From contig WION01000185.1 in assembly GCA_015039365.1 (NCBI GenBank), positions 43,344 through 107,343 on the forward strand: a stretch of DNA of 64,000 nucleotides, given 5' to 3'. Source of the DNA: Amanita rubescens (Eukaryota > Basidiomycota > Agaricomycetes > Agaricales > Amanitaceae). Under the pieces are notes generated by a model. It did no database searches, was not told the DNA's origin, and worked only from the letters and a program-made list of their open reading frames with translations. Each line of letters opens with the position of its first letter. Position 1 is the first letter of the stretch. The translations under genes were made by a program, and so were the position numbers. Positions 45,760 to 57,622 of the stretch are shown one piece after another.

Positions 45760-47291
45760 TATTTTCCACGACATTATGCCTGCACATTGCATTCTGGATA
45801 AAGTAAATGGTTGTCTCAGTCCGAAGACATACACGCTGCAGACGAAGCTAATCGCATTGTTTCTTTCACAAAGCTGTCTAGTTTGGTCATCTTTGTGACG
45901 GCATGCTTGCTCAAGCCCTCCTTCTCGACGATTGCTTCAATTTCTTCACGTAAAGGCTGTACATATTCCGATAGTGAATGGGTCATGGTCTACGTCAGGG
46001 ATAAGCAAAACAATCGTGAGTAATGATAGATTTCCTTACAATTGTAGATGTGTGGGTAGACACGAAGTTGATCTCTAGTATCCACGCTGTTATTTCTCGC
46101 ATAGTGCATTCCTTTCCGTCCAAAACTTCGACCAACCAGGTTAGAGCATCGTTCTGTTTGGGAAAAACTAGTAAAAGGAGTCATTGTACTGGGATAATAA
46201 ATAGCGAACCGGTCTATCTGGTCAATCCTTTCCATACCGCGCTTCTTGCTCCAAACGCTCTTTCACCAATGGACTCATGTGCCTCACCCCGTGTTCGAGG
46301 TCCTTAGCCACACTCAGGAAACGCGCGACCAATCTGAAAAAAGATTTTTTTAGCATTCATTTATACATGAAGAATTACGCAAGGCATACGGTCTCAAGAC
46401 GCGAGGGAACGTGCTGAGAAAGTAACTACACTTAATCATGTCAATCGTAAATCGTTTGTTCAGCTCCAAATAATCCGAGTCGCGACCTATTTCATCAAAC
46501 GTTACACAAGAATTGATGCTATGACGAGAAACGACGCACAAAGCGGTAGGCCCACCAACATCCTATTACTCGCCCGACAAACGATTTCCATCATCGTTGA
46601 GTAGGCCCTGACCTTGATCCATGCTACAATGCATCAGCCACAAATGATCTTGGAAAAGTATAGCTGGTTGTTTACCGTTCCTGACTGGGATATGGTCGTT
46701 GAAGGCTGTGATTATCTCATCGCGGACATCAGGGAACCGAACTCCGATATTTCGTGTAAGTGGCGTTCTGACGACGTGGATGAGGTTTCCAACTATAAAA
46801 CGAAAAGATGGGTCCAAATCTGTCCTCTGAGTTGGGTCAGATATCGTTGTGATGCTGGGAAGGCCAGAACGGCTAGTACTTCTGGAAAGGTTTCCATCAT
46901 AGAAAGGACATCTTCTGGCGCACGGCGAATATCGTCGACCTTGTCAAGACTAGAAATAACGATCATCCGGTGAGTTAACATGGGAATTTTGAAGATCGAT
47001 CGACGATACTGGAAGTTCTCATCAGATTATAGCCAAACGCTCCAGCGGACGATTACCTTGTAATAACCGTCTTCAACCATTTCCTTTGCATGCTTCTCAA
47101 ACTTGAACGCTCCAATATATGAAGTGAATGGGTCTGAAGTGCCGACTGTCGGGATAGACCATAACTGATAAAATGGTTAAGATATTACATCAGGAAACCA
47201 CGATGAATCCATGCTGACCTTGAAGTTGTTGATGATCGGACCATAGTAGATCAACAGGACTAGTAGAATCGTCGCGAGGGTTGGTGTATCC
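45760..47291 (-). pseudogene. Cytochrome P450, copy 5 (3'-truncated)
   Basis: Minus-strand relative of the tandem P450s. Start MDTPTLATILLVLLIYYGPI, SIPTVGTSDPFTSYIGAFKF, FKIPMLTHRMIVISSLDKVD, LTRNIGVRFPDVRDEIITAF, EIVCRASNRMLVGLPL, DSDYLELNKRFTIDMIK and SFVKETMR are present. Damage: the expected Trp of GKDW is a stop (46222-46224); seven or so residues (YDLAAHP in the relatives) are missing before EYVQPLREEI; and sequence diverges after IMSWKIMK near 45775, so the whole haem-binding half is absent. Its two introns at the positions that carry GC donors in copies 2-4 have normal GT donors. Truncation lies next to the end of the NLR segment. Confidence 0.85.
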
Positions 47292-48588
47292 ATTGCGACA
47301 CGAATAAAACAAAATCTTCACGACTTGTGCTTTTATAAAACCTGTGGGCTAAAGATAAATATGGAACGGTTCGAGCCACAGACGACTCTGATGATGAACT
47401 AAGATTGACGGTTTGGGCCATATTGCTTCTGTCGTTTCAGGTCTGATAACGTGGCCGCACTTGCAACTAACTATGTGAATCGGAAAACGAAGGTTCACTG
47501 TGCGCGCGACAACCCGAGCAGCATATAAATGTCACGGAAAGATCTTTCTCTTTCTGTCCAGAGCTGGAACCTTAAGTGCTCAACTCCCAATTTGGACATT
47601 ATACCACCGTTCCCGTGTGGTATTACAACCAAGGCGCGATCCTGCATTGGACCAGTTTCGCATGCTCGGGGTAAAAAAATGGAGCTGCCATAATCGTTAA
47701 AGAAGTCGCGGATCATACCGGCAGCGAGCGGTTCCGGGACAAGTCGCATTCGACTCCTCGCTTGCGGCTGAATGAAATGGGTTGATTGCGGGGTGGCTAC
47801 CATAACTCTCGCGGAAGGTTTACCCAAATGACCCCTTTTCCTTGCAAAGGACGACGCCTTGCCGTCGGAGGGTACGTCCGTATTTAAACATAGATTGAAG
47901 TTCGGAGCAGGGAGCAGCGGCAGGTGTTGGAGTGGCGGAATCCATTCCAGAGCCTCAACGTTCGTCTGGTGCATAGGTTAATATGTGTAAAAGGTATTGA
48001 CAGAAGACAAACCTGCTCTGAGTCTTCCAGTTCCATTTCTTGGACTGCCATATCATGTTAGGAACACAGGGCAGCAGCATAATCCAGTAGTTCACGTCAA
48101 GACGCGCGGGAGTCGTAGAACCTCCAACTGCGCCCGCGGCGCCCCGGTGCTAACTCCGAGTCGGCTTGGGTACACACTAGCAGAAGACGAACTGTCGTCA
48201 CCGTTTCTTAGAAACCGCCGTCGTATAGCCGTTCAGAGTGCCAGACATATCTGTGATGTTGCGTTGGACATGTTTTGCATTCTTGTGCACCGAGAGACTG
48301 GGTAGCAGTCTGATACGACGGCAATGGAAGGGGCGCGTGACTCGGACTCGACGCGTGACTTCCGCACCCATCACGCATTGGCAGCGGCGGGCTCGGACTT
48401 CGCCTGCATCCTCCAACAAAGAGCCATGCAACGAATTCAACGTCCGATACGAAAGGTCAAAATGGTCGGGTAGCGGTACAGGCGCAGACAATCCGAAGCC
48501 GAAGGTACCGTATCGCTGCTGCCTTTGTGGTATATATACCATCTATGCCTTGCCATATTCTTCACTGCTCAGCTTTCCTCACTCGACA
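47292..48588. other. Spacer between P450 copy 5 and PAL
   Basis: A minus-strand frame of 159 codons (47495-47974) and a plus-strand frame (48238-48588, running into the PAL frame) exist but show no domain. Taken as non-coding, with the PAL promoter at the right end. Confidence 0.4.
48529..48540 (+). promoter_or_regulatory. Palindromic TATA element of PAL
   Basis: GGTATATATACC, a perfect 12 bp palindrome, 48 bases ahead of the PAL start codon. Confidence 0.6.
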
Positions 48589-51100
48589 ATGACCATTCTC
48601 TCAGGCCCCGCATCCGAGACTAGCGCCTACCAAAGGCGCTCTTCTATCGCTAGTCCTCTTGCAGAGCCGGAGACCAAGTTCTTAAGGACGGTCACCCTCA
48701 ACACATTCAAACCTGGCCAGACACCCTCGGGCTCCAAGACACCTCTTCTTCAGTCGTTCATCGAGTCTTTCAGAGAGCTCGAAGGCTATAAGTAAGCTAT
48801 TAATTTAAACGTGCCTCTCTCCTTGGCTAACAATGTCCTGATAGGAACGGGAAATCCATTGTTGTGGACGGATATAACCTTTCCATCGCCGCCGTGACAG
48901 CTGCATCAAGATATAATGCGTCTGTTTCTCTCGATAAATCTGTTGAAGTCAATGACAGACTCGACAAGAGCCGAAAGGTCGTCACCGACAAAATAGATGG
49001 CGGCATCAGCATTTACGGTGTATCAACTGGCTTTGGTGGTAGCGCAGACACGCGTACCGACCAACCGCTGCTCCTTGGCAATGCTCTATTGCAGCACCAG
49101 CCCAGCGGTGTCCTTCCTTCAACTTCTGAACCCCTCGAGGTTCTCCCGCTCCTTGATCCGTTGGCTTCAACCAGCATGCCGGAATCCTGGGTCAAAGGCG
49201 CCATCTTGATACGCATGAACTCCCTCATTCGGGGTCACTCTGGCGTTCGCCCCGAATTGATTGAAAAAATGAACGAACTCCTTAGCGCCAATGTCACTCC
49301 ATTGGTCCCCATGAGGAGCAGCATTTCCGCATCTGGAGGTAAGTTCTTCCCACACGCTTCGCAAGCGAGTACATAGCTTAATTCACCCCTCAGACCTCTC
49401 TTCCCTGTCCTATGTTGCTGGTACACTTATCGGCAACCCTGCAATCAGGGTGTTTGATGGTCCCCGCGTATTCGGTGGCCGCAAGATCGTTCCTTCAAGC
49501 AAAGCGCTTGAAGCGCACAACATCGCCCCCATTTCTTTGGCGTCTAAGGAGCACCTTGGCATCCTTAACGGCACTGCTTTTTCAGCCTCAGTTGCTTCTC
49601 TGGCTTTGAATGATGCCGTGCATCTCGCACTCCTTACCCAAATAGTAACTGCCATGAGCACTGAAGCCCTTAAAGGCACCCGGTTAAATTATCACAAATT
49701 CATTGGCGAAGTGGCCCGGCCTCACCCCGGTCAGGTAAGCTCGCGTTTCCATAAGTGGCATTTCATTTCTTAATTGTCCGATCCTAGGTCGAAGCGGCTA
49801 AGATTATGTGGGACTTACTTGAGGGAAGCAAGTTTGCGGTCACTCACGAGGAAGAGTTGACTATCAAAGAAGATGAAGGCACCCTCCGCCAAGATCGCTA
49901 CTCTCTGCGGACGGCTCCACAATTCATCGGGCCTCAGGTCGAAGATCTACTCGAATCGTTGAAAACCGTTACCCGGGAATGTAATACAAGTATGCATTTA
50001 CATCATCTCGGTTATGGTCGCGTAACTAACTTCATGACTAGCTACCGACAACCCATTATTCGATGGCGAGACTGGCGAAGTTCACCACGGTGGTAACTTC
50101 CAAGCTATGGCCGTTAGCAATGCCATGGAGAAGACACGCCTTGGCCTTCATCACTTGGGCAAGATCACGTTTGCCCAACTGGTTGAACTCATCAATCCTG
50201 CGATGAATCGCGGTCTGCCCCCATCCCTTGCGGCGACAGACCCGTCGCTTAACTACCACGGAAAGGCTATCGACATTGCTTCTGCGGCATACGTGGCGGA
50301 GCTTGGCTATCTTGCCAACCCGGTATCAACCCATATTCAATCCGCCGAGATGCACAATCAGTCCGTCAAGTAAGTAGACGTCATTTCCTTACGACTTTTC
50401 TAATCTTACATCCTATTTCAGCTCACTGGCGTTAATTTCTGCACGTCAGACGTTGAACTCACTCGAGATTCTATCCATATTGCTTGCTTCGCACATCTAC
50501 ATGATTTGCCAGGCATATGATCTCCGTGCATTGCAGGCCGAGTTTGGGGACGAACTGAAGAAGATCGTATCTCAGGAATTGAGCGATACATTCGGCCACG
50601 CTTTGACCGAAAGCGAGACGTCAGTTTTACTATCCACAGTCGTAAAAGCGATGGCGGCAACACTCGAAAGCACCAGCACCATGGATGCCGTCGAACGTAT
50701 GCACAAAGTTGCGGCCTCTAGCACACCTGCACTTATCGATTTCCTAACTGGGTCTGATGTGGAGGCTGGGGAGGCGGCAGTAGCATCAACGACTTCTATC
50801 CCCGAGTTCCACGCACGTGTCGCCTCTCGGGCGGCTTCCTACCTAAAGCAGTTGCAGACCGAATACCTCACTGGTGCTCGCGGGCCTGCTCCTGCAGCTT
50901 CTCATCTGAACAAGACTCGTCCGATCTATGAATTCGTCAGGGTTACGCTGGGTATCAAGATGCACGGAATAGAGAACCTTCATGCGTTTGAGAATGGTCT
51001 CGGCGTTGAAGATGTCACACCTGGACAACACGTATCGCGTATTCATGAGGCAATCCGCGATGGAAATATGCAATCTGTAATTGTCAATATGTGGTCTTAG
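48589..51100 (+). CDS. PAL: Phenylalanine ammonia-lyase
   Basis: Deaminates L-phenylalanine (in many fungi also tyrosine) to cinnamate; cytosolic homotetramer with an MIO prosthetic group made from Ala-Ser-Gly. Six exons (48589-48791, 48845-49338, 49394-49734, 49788-49989, 50042-50369, 50422-51100) add to 2247 bases, giving 748 residues, close to the usual fungal length of 700-750. The start [20 protein letters not shown] is the first ATG. The catalytic Tyr loop is [18 protein letters not shown]. The MIO triad is in [19 protein letters not shown], with the Gly-Asp junction spanning intron 2. [20 protein letters not shown] and [15 protein letters not shown] fit the active-site regions. Fully intact, unlike most neighbours. 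Confidence 0.97.
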
Positions 51101-51343
51101 ATATCGGCCCCCATGTACTTTTAGTAATAAAAAAAACGATCATTATACACGTAGATATGTAGGCTAGGAGCTTTAGATTAGGCCGTCAATGTATTTTTGC
51201 TTTCCAATTTATGAGGAACGGTCTTCATCGTATCAGCACATATACATAGCACATATTGTTGGTGTGAAGCTGAATTCTAAGCATGTACATGGAGCGACAG
51301 GTATTAGACAGAACAATGGATTGATATATCACTTGACCATACT

Positions 51344-52091
51344 CTACCGCGCCGTTGTTTGCTGTGACGCTCCCGCCTTACTCTTCGCCTTCTCCACGAG
51401 CTTCGCGTCCGCAGTACCTGCCGCCGGTACTTCGAGAGCGGACGTCCCTACTGATCGTTGTGTTCGTATATCGCCTTTAAACCCTACGTAGTATATCCTC
51501 GAGGCATCCCCTCCTTCAGAGTCTTTCTAAATATACGGGTTGTGTCAGGTAGTGATCATCCAACGGGATCGAACGCACAAAGAACAACGACAAGGCCATG
51601 ACATTCCCCAACACCGCCGCTCTTACTGGGTACTCGACTACTCCTGGCTCATCCGTCTTGAGCGCAACCTCCAACTGGGCTTTCACGTTCCCCGACTCTG
51701 CATCTGAAAAATCAATGATGGTCGGAGCGTTGACATAAACGTTTAGATTCTGGGGAGCGAGTTCTCCTCTTCCTGTTTTGATGAGGATAGATTTGATGCG
51801 GACGCTTTCAATGAAGGGGATGTGGATGATGAGTTGGTCGTCGACGTTGGACTCGGCGTAAGTATCTGTTGAGTCGCGAGAGTCCCAGGGTTTGATCACG
51901 TCCCGCGCAGTTTCAGGGACGGAGAGGTTGAGGCCGTGAATGCTGATAAGAGTAAGGTGAAGTGAGTTCGAGGTTTGAATTGGGTTGTGTTGGTGTGGTT
52001 TGGGTGAGAAAGACACTGCTCACTTTAGTTTGTCCACTTTGCTATAGAGATTGGCGTAGTCGGGCGGGCTGGCGTCTGCGTTGCTCGACAT
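51344..52091 (-). CDS. PITH-domain protein
   Basis: 204 residues in three exons (52091-52024, 51942-51579, 51526-51344; 615 bases). The PITH fold is the proteasome-interacting domain found in thioredoxin-like protein 1 and PITHD1. Here it stands alone without a thioredoxin domain. Visible: MSSNADASPPDYANLYSKVD, KPWDSRDSTDTYAESNVDDQ, LIIHIPFIESVRIKSILIKT, then ENL-type acidic turn and, after the last intron, RIYYVGFKGDIRTQ, which is the family's conserved end. Reading through the last intron would give a short false end at 51516. Head-to-head with the uS5 gene. Confidence 0.9.
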
Positions 52092-52229
52092 CGTTGGTTC
52101 GTGGTCAGTTGGCGAAGCGATTACGGAACGGCCATTTTCCTAAAGCGGGCATATACCTGCCGATCCCGGCCGAGTTGTCCATTTTCGTCCGTCCGCGTCT
52201 CCGAGTTTTTTGTTTTCCGAACGCTGGCA
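52092..52229. promoter_or_regulatory. Bidirectional promoter, PITH gene / uS5m
   Basis: Only 138 bases separate the two start codons of divergent genes, so both promoters must overlap. GC-rich, no TATA box seen, as is usual for housekeeping genes. Confidence 0.7.
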
Positions 52230-53939
52230 ATGAACTGTCTGGCAAGGCGCGTCTTGTGCCTTGGTTTCTTGCCACCCGCACGCCAAGGCCTCTGGTTAAA
52301 AACGTCACAGCAGAGGATACGCACGTATGCGAAGAAAGTGGACAAACCCAAACTTCCACACCCAGAAACGTCCACCTCCTTCGAACGTCTTTTCTTCCTT
52401 CTCTCTCTCCTCAATCCGGGTCAAAAACAGCTTGCAGAATCCGAAATGGCGCTCCTCATTGCCGGCCTTTTATCGTCTACCGACGACAAGGACAACTTGA
52501 CCAAAATTGCGGAGACTATTTCGCCCATTATAGAAAGCTATGATCGAAAGGAGCTATACGCGAAGGTCAATGAGGCCAGGAAGAAGATGAATGATACTAA
52601 GCAGCGGAAGAAAGCTGAAAATGTGATATGCAACCGGCTTGGGGTCGGGAAGAGTAAGGAGGATGGAGAGGGTACGTTCGTGCTTTTTCGTTCATCGCAA
52701 AATCCTAATAAATCCACCCTTAGTCTCGTACTCCCCTCCTCCTAAAGAGGAACTCTACGGTAAACCACTATTTGAACAACTGTTTCGCCAATTAGAATCT
52801 CCGTACGCTATTTCTAAGCTACGGCACATGGATCACGCCGATTTAGAAGAGTTTTCGAATCTTATGAAGCAAGGCATGGATTCTAGGGGAAGAGAAAATG
52901 CGGGTATCTTGAATACCATCCAGTCGTTCTTGGCCGAAAGAGGACTGGAGGTGGTTTACTATCGAGATGAAAATCCCGAGCCGGTCGATATCGAGTTTGA
53001 AGAGTATGAACTTGCCCAGATGGCTGTGGAAGATGAGAGTTTGAGTAAGTCGTTCATATATAATCACATCTATGCGCGCATATATACTAAAAAAACACCT
53101 TAACAGACCCACTAGAAACACCTGTCCCAGAACAAGAAAACGATCCTTACCCAAACTTAATGACACCCGATCCTCTCCTCGACCCGCGAGACGAGTTGGT
53201 ATTCCCTCCAACCGACTCCTCGCCTTACACCAACCGCGTCATCGTGCGGAACCACACATCCATCTTCCACGACTCCCTCGCCGCTCAATCCACCTCTAGC
53301 CAGGAATCTGACTGGCTACCAGAAATGACGGACGATAATTCCGAAGACCTAGAATCATTCGAAAATCTGCCTCTCTCTTCACAAGAGATAAACGAACTTT
53401 ACAAGTTCCCACTCATCGCGCGCCGCGTAACGCAACAAACGGGAAAAGGAAAGATACACAGGGTGCAGTACCTCGTCGTCGTTGGGAACGGGGACGGTTT
53501 AGTGGGTTACGGTCAAGCGACAGACGAAGACTCGCCGCGGGCGCTAGCAAAAGCAACCGCCAAGGCGATCCGGTCTATGGACACGGTAACGCGGTTTGAA
53601 AAACGTACGATTCCGACCGACATGGAGACCAAGTTTGGATCGACGAGGATTATTATGAGACCGAGGCCTGTCGGGTTTGGGCTGAGGTGTAATCCGAATC
53701 TGCACCAGGTGCTCAAGGCAGCTGGGATTAAGGATATAAGCGCGAAAGTGTGGGGGAGTCGTAACCCGGTTGCTGTGGTAAAAGCGGCGTTTAGGATGCT
53801 GTGGGCTGGGCATGCGCCGGTGAGTATGGGTGATGGTGTTGGTGGGAAAGGACGTAAGCTGGATAAGGGTGAAGGGGTGCGGAGTGTGTGGGATGTGGAG
53901 AGGGAGAGAGGGAGGAAGATGGTTGGGCTGAGGCTGTAA
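52230..53939 (+). CDS. MRPS5: Mitochondrial ribosomal protein uS5
   Basis: 531 residues in three exons (52230-52671, 52724-53044, 53107-53939; 1596 bases). The N terminus (MNCLARRVLCLGFLPPARQG) is Arg/Leu-rich like a mitochondrial targeting peptide. A long fungal-type N-terminal region follows. The C-terminal half holds the S5 double-stranded-RNA-binding-like domain (ARRVTQQTGKGKIHRVQYLV, GNGDGLVGYGQATDEDSPRA) and the S5 C-terminal domain (RIIMRPRPVGFGLRCNPNL, AAGIKDISAKVWGSRNPVAV). Part of the small mitochondrial ribosomal subunit. Intact. Confidence 0.93.
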
Positions 53940-54604
53940 TTATGGTTAAGGCGGTCGCCATATTCATATTTCATTACTTATTTCACTCACACCTCCCTTG
54001 GTGTGTCAGACCGTGTCAGTCCACCTTGGGACTGGGCCTCCATATTCTTAATATGAATGTTTTTTAAAAAGGAACTCCGACATGTATAATAATTGATAAT
54101 TTAATCCTTATGTCGATGCTGGAGCTCTGTCTTCCGGCACTGGCAGTGCTTGGAACCTAATTTTTCCCGAGCTTTGGTCAGGATCACGGATCTTCGATGA
54201 GTGTCCTTGACTACACAGATTTGTCCATCGCCATTTGGATGAGTTGCCTGTAGTGCCGGCAAGTAGTATCAAGAATTCCTTAATGAATGCTTCCAGGAAG
54301 CAGCTCTGGCAATGCTGACCCATGAACAGTGGACAGCAACCAAAGCAGGAAGGCTCATTTGAGGTCCATATCTGAAAAGCTCACCTCTGTGATCTGATGA
54401 TACCTCTGCCCTCTAGTACTTGGTAACTGAGACAAGTACCATGGTGGCCTGTTCAAGAACTTACCTATTCAAACTGCTTATGTGCTGGATGGTCAAGAAG
54501 TTTCAACTATAAGGTACACTGTGTTTCATACAATTCTCTACATCACAGCTGAGGCTCAATTATGAAAGGCTGTCATTCCTCACTGCCAACCATAACACAG
54601 TTGA
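53940..54604. other. Convergent 3' flanks of uS5m and the NLR gene
   Basis: No gene. The AT-rich right part (54470-54604) matches the 3' flank of the other NLR copy. A minus frame at 54108-54323 is not supported. Confidence 0.5.
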
Positions 54605-57600
54605 TTAATGTGCATGGGTATCATCCCTTCCTGTCTGTGTCCTGTCACCTTCTGTGGACTCCAACATTTCCCTGAAGTAAATTGTAGTTGGATGGTGGGA
54701 CCCCATCCTAACTTCCATTAACCGGACAGCCTGAGAAAGTAATTCATTACTCTCATTCAACTTTCCTTGGCTGTTGTAGGTGGATGCTAGATTAGTCATG
54801 CTGGTAAGAGTGTCTGGGTGATGTGTTCCAAGCTTTTCTTTCCTTGCCTCCATGACTTCTACCTCCAGCTTCTCTGCATCATCCCACCTCCCCTGCTTCC
54901 AATATGTGAATGCTAGATTACTAATGCTGATAAGAGTGTCTGGGTGATGTGATCCAAGCTTTTCTTTCCTTGCCTCCATGACTTCTACCTCCAGATTCTC
55001 TGCCTCATCCCACCTCCCCTGGTTCCAGTATGTGGATGCTAGATTAGCCATGCTGGTAAGAGTGTCTGGGTGATGTGATCCAAGCTTTTCTTTCCTTGCC
55101 TCCATGACTTCTACCTCCAGCTTCTCTGCCTCATCCCACCTCCCTTGCTTCATGTATGTGCATGCTAGATTAGCCATACTGGTAAGAGTTTTTGGGTGAT
55201 GTGATCCAAACTTTTCTTTCCTGGCCTCCATGACTTCTACCTCCAGCTTCTCAGCTTCATCCCACCTCCCCTGGTCCCAGTATGTGGATGCTAGATTAGC
55301 CATACTGGTAAGAGTGTCTGGGTGATGTGATCCAAACTTTTTTTTGCTTGCCTCCATGACTTCTACAAAAAGCTGCTCTGCCTCATCCCACCTACCCTGC
55401 TTCCAGTATGTGGATGCTAGATTAGCCATGCCGGTAAGAGTGTCTGGGTGATGTGATCCAAACTTTTCTTTGCTTGCCTCCATGACTTCTACCTCCAGCT
55501 TCTCTGCCTCATCCCACCTCCCCTGGTTGCTGTATGTGGATGCTAGATTAGCCATGCTGGTAAGAGTGTCTCGGTGATGTGATCCAAACTTTTCTTTCCT
55601 TGCCTCCATGACTTCTACACCCAGATTCTCTGCCTCATCCCACCTCCCCTGGTTCCAGTATGTGGATGCTAGATTAGCCATGCTGGTAAGAGTGTCTTGG
55701 TGATGTGATCCAAACTTTTCTTTCCTTGCCTCCATGACTTCTACATCCAGCTTCTCTGCTTCAACCCACCTCCCCTGGTTGCTGTATGTGGATGCTAGAT
55801 TAGCCATGCTGGTAAGAGTGTCTTGGTGATGTGATCCAAACTTTTCTTTCCTTGCCTCCATGACTTCTACCTCCAGCTTCTCTGCCTCATCCCACCTCCC
55901 CTGCTTCCTGTATGTGGATGCTAGACTAGCCATGCTACTCAGAACAAATGGATGTTTTGGTGCAAGATTTGCTTTCCTGGTTTCCAGCATCCTCATTCTT
56001 AGCTTTTCCACTTCATCCCAACTCCCAATGCGATGGAATACAAATGAAAACTGATTACATTCATCATCATAATAGAAGTTATTTAGATTTAGCTGTGCTG
56101 CCTGATTCATGATTTTTCTTATGTGTGATGCAAGCAACCCACAATATTCATAGTTGTCAATCTTACTGTCCAATTCAACAGAACAAGCTAGAAATGCTTT
56201 TGCCATAAGAAGCTGCTGATCAATTTCCATCTTTGGAACTCTATTCCTGCTCCAAGCATGCACTAAAGGGTGGACTGAATAAAGTTTTCCACTGCTCTTA
56301 ATGAGGGAAAATGACAACAGCATTTGAATTCCTAATTGAAATTGCATTTTATTCCATTCCCCCTTTTCATCCAAGAACAAGACCCTAGGATTTAACATTG
56401 TTATTGAAAGTGGGAGACCAGCTTCCTTTTCTTCATCAATGTTTCTCCTCTTATAGTTCTCTGCAGCATTTTTGAACAACTCTTCTGGTATATTCTCATG
56501 ATGCAAAAAAGCAATTATCTGATATAGAGTAATAGCACTCTCAGCTTCAGGATCTCTTTTTTGTGCAGCTCTTGCTTCAATTTCTTTCATTGAGATTTCC
56601 CAAGTTCCATATGTGCAGGATCCATAATCAGATGCTCCTTTGAATAAAGGATTAGACATTAATTTATCATGATTCTTGGCAAATAATTCCAGGTAATCAT
56701 CAAGGGGGCATTTACAGGTTAGCATATATGCCCCAGCTTGGTCAATTGCAAGTGGAATCCCTCCCAGCTTTGAAATAAGTTGTTTGCCCATAGTTTGGAT
56801 ATTCTCTGATGTGTAACTTAGCCTGGCTGATTTTGATAGCAGAGATAATGCCTCTTCTTCTCCCATTTCAAGAACCTCCATTGATTTCTCTGTGATTCTC
56901 ATCAGCTCCAAATTTCTGCTTGTTATCAAGATATTTCCTCCATTTCCAGGAGGGAGGAACCTTTCTACTATTTGGTATCCACCATCTGCATTATCATATA
57001 TCATCAACCAATTCAACTTTTTAGAAATCCACTTGAGAGCAGATGCAGCTGAAGATGCAGCTCCAGCAGTGCCACTATTTGCCTGAGCAATCTGCTTGAG
57101 TCTGAGATCAATAGTACTCTCTGAAGAAGCATCAATCCAAAAGATGTCAGAAAATCTATGTAAAATCTTATTTAAGTATGAATAATGTCTAGTAGCACTC
57201 ACAGTGTTTCATGTTCTTCAATGAATTTGAGGCAAATTTGAGTCTTGCCAATGCCTCCCATACCATGCAAAAGAAATGACTTCCTTTGTCCTGTGGCACT
57301 TGAGCCAAAATAATCCTTTAGCATCTCTAAGTATATACCACGACCTGTAAACATAGTACTGGAATGCCTCAGAGGAGGCAAGGGTGGTAGCATATCAGGA
57401 GAACCAATTGAGTGATGGATTGTTTGCTAAGAGTTATCATGATCATTGATATCATCACACTACTAACCCAAAGTTACATACATAGTAATTCCCTTGGATC
57501 CCAAACAACTGGCCACCTATGACAACAACATTCTGGGCTCCAGCGAGCAAATTGCTACCTGCACTGGCCACAACTGGAAAGGTGGGTTGGTTGTCCCCTA

Positions 57601-57622
57601 TAATGTGGTTTTGGTTACTCAT
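54605..57622 (-). CDS. NB-ARC/TPR NLR-like protein, intact copy
   Basis: 971 residues in three exons (57622-57482, 57426-57203, 57155-54605; 2916 bases). Residues 1-47 form a short N-terminal segment with NVVVIGGQLFGIQGNYY, a Gly/Asn/hydrophobic motif. The NB-ARC domain follows: P-loop HGMGGIGKTQ (about residues 101-110), Walker B NWLMIYDNAD, sensor region NILITSRN, GGIPLAIDQAGAYM (the GLPL-like motif), and YSVHPLVHAW at the MHD-like position. About ten nearly identical 42-residue TPRs end the protein (TYWNQGRWDEAEKLEVEVME type). Such STAND proteins act as ligand-triggered oligomerising switches in immunity or non-self recognition (family knowledge; role here is inferred). AT-rich codon use differs from PAL and uS5 next to it. 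The start is the first ATG in frame, but homology with the other copy continues upstream into what is an intron there. Confidence 0.92.
54690..55950 (-). repeat. TPR-coding tandem array, ten 126 bp units
   Basis: Ten in-frame units of 42 codons. Differences concentrate in a few positions: the two residues after ASTY (RK, SN, WN, WK, WD, MK), the residue after EKL (E, D, G, F), R or S in EARKEK/EASKEK, and F or L before GSHH. All units are exact multiples of three, unlike the plus-strand copy. Confidence 0.93.

Noticed and set aside
47495..47974. Minus-strand 159-codon frame between P450 copy 5 and PAL
   Set aside because: No domain, no exon partners, and overlapping frames on the other strand are equally open.
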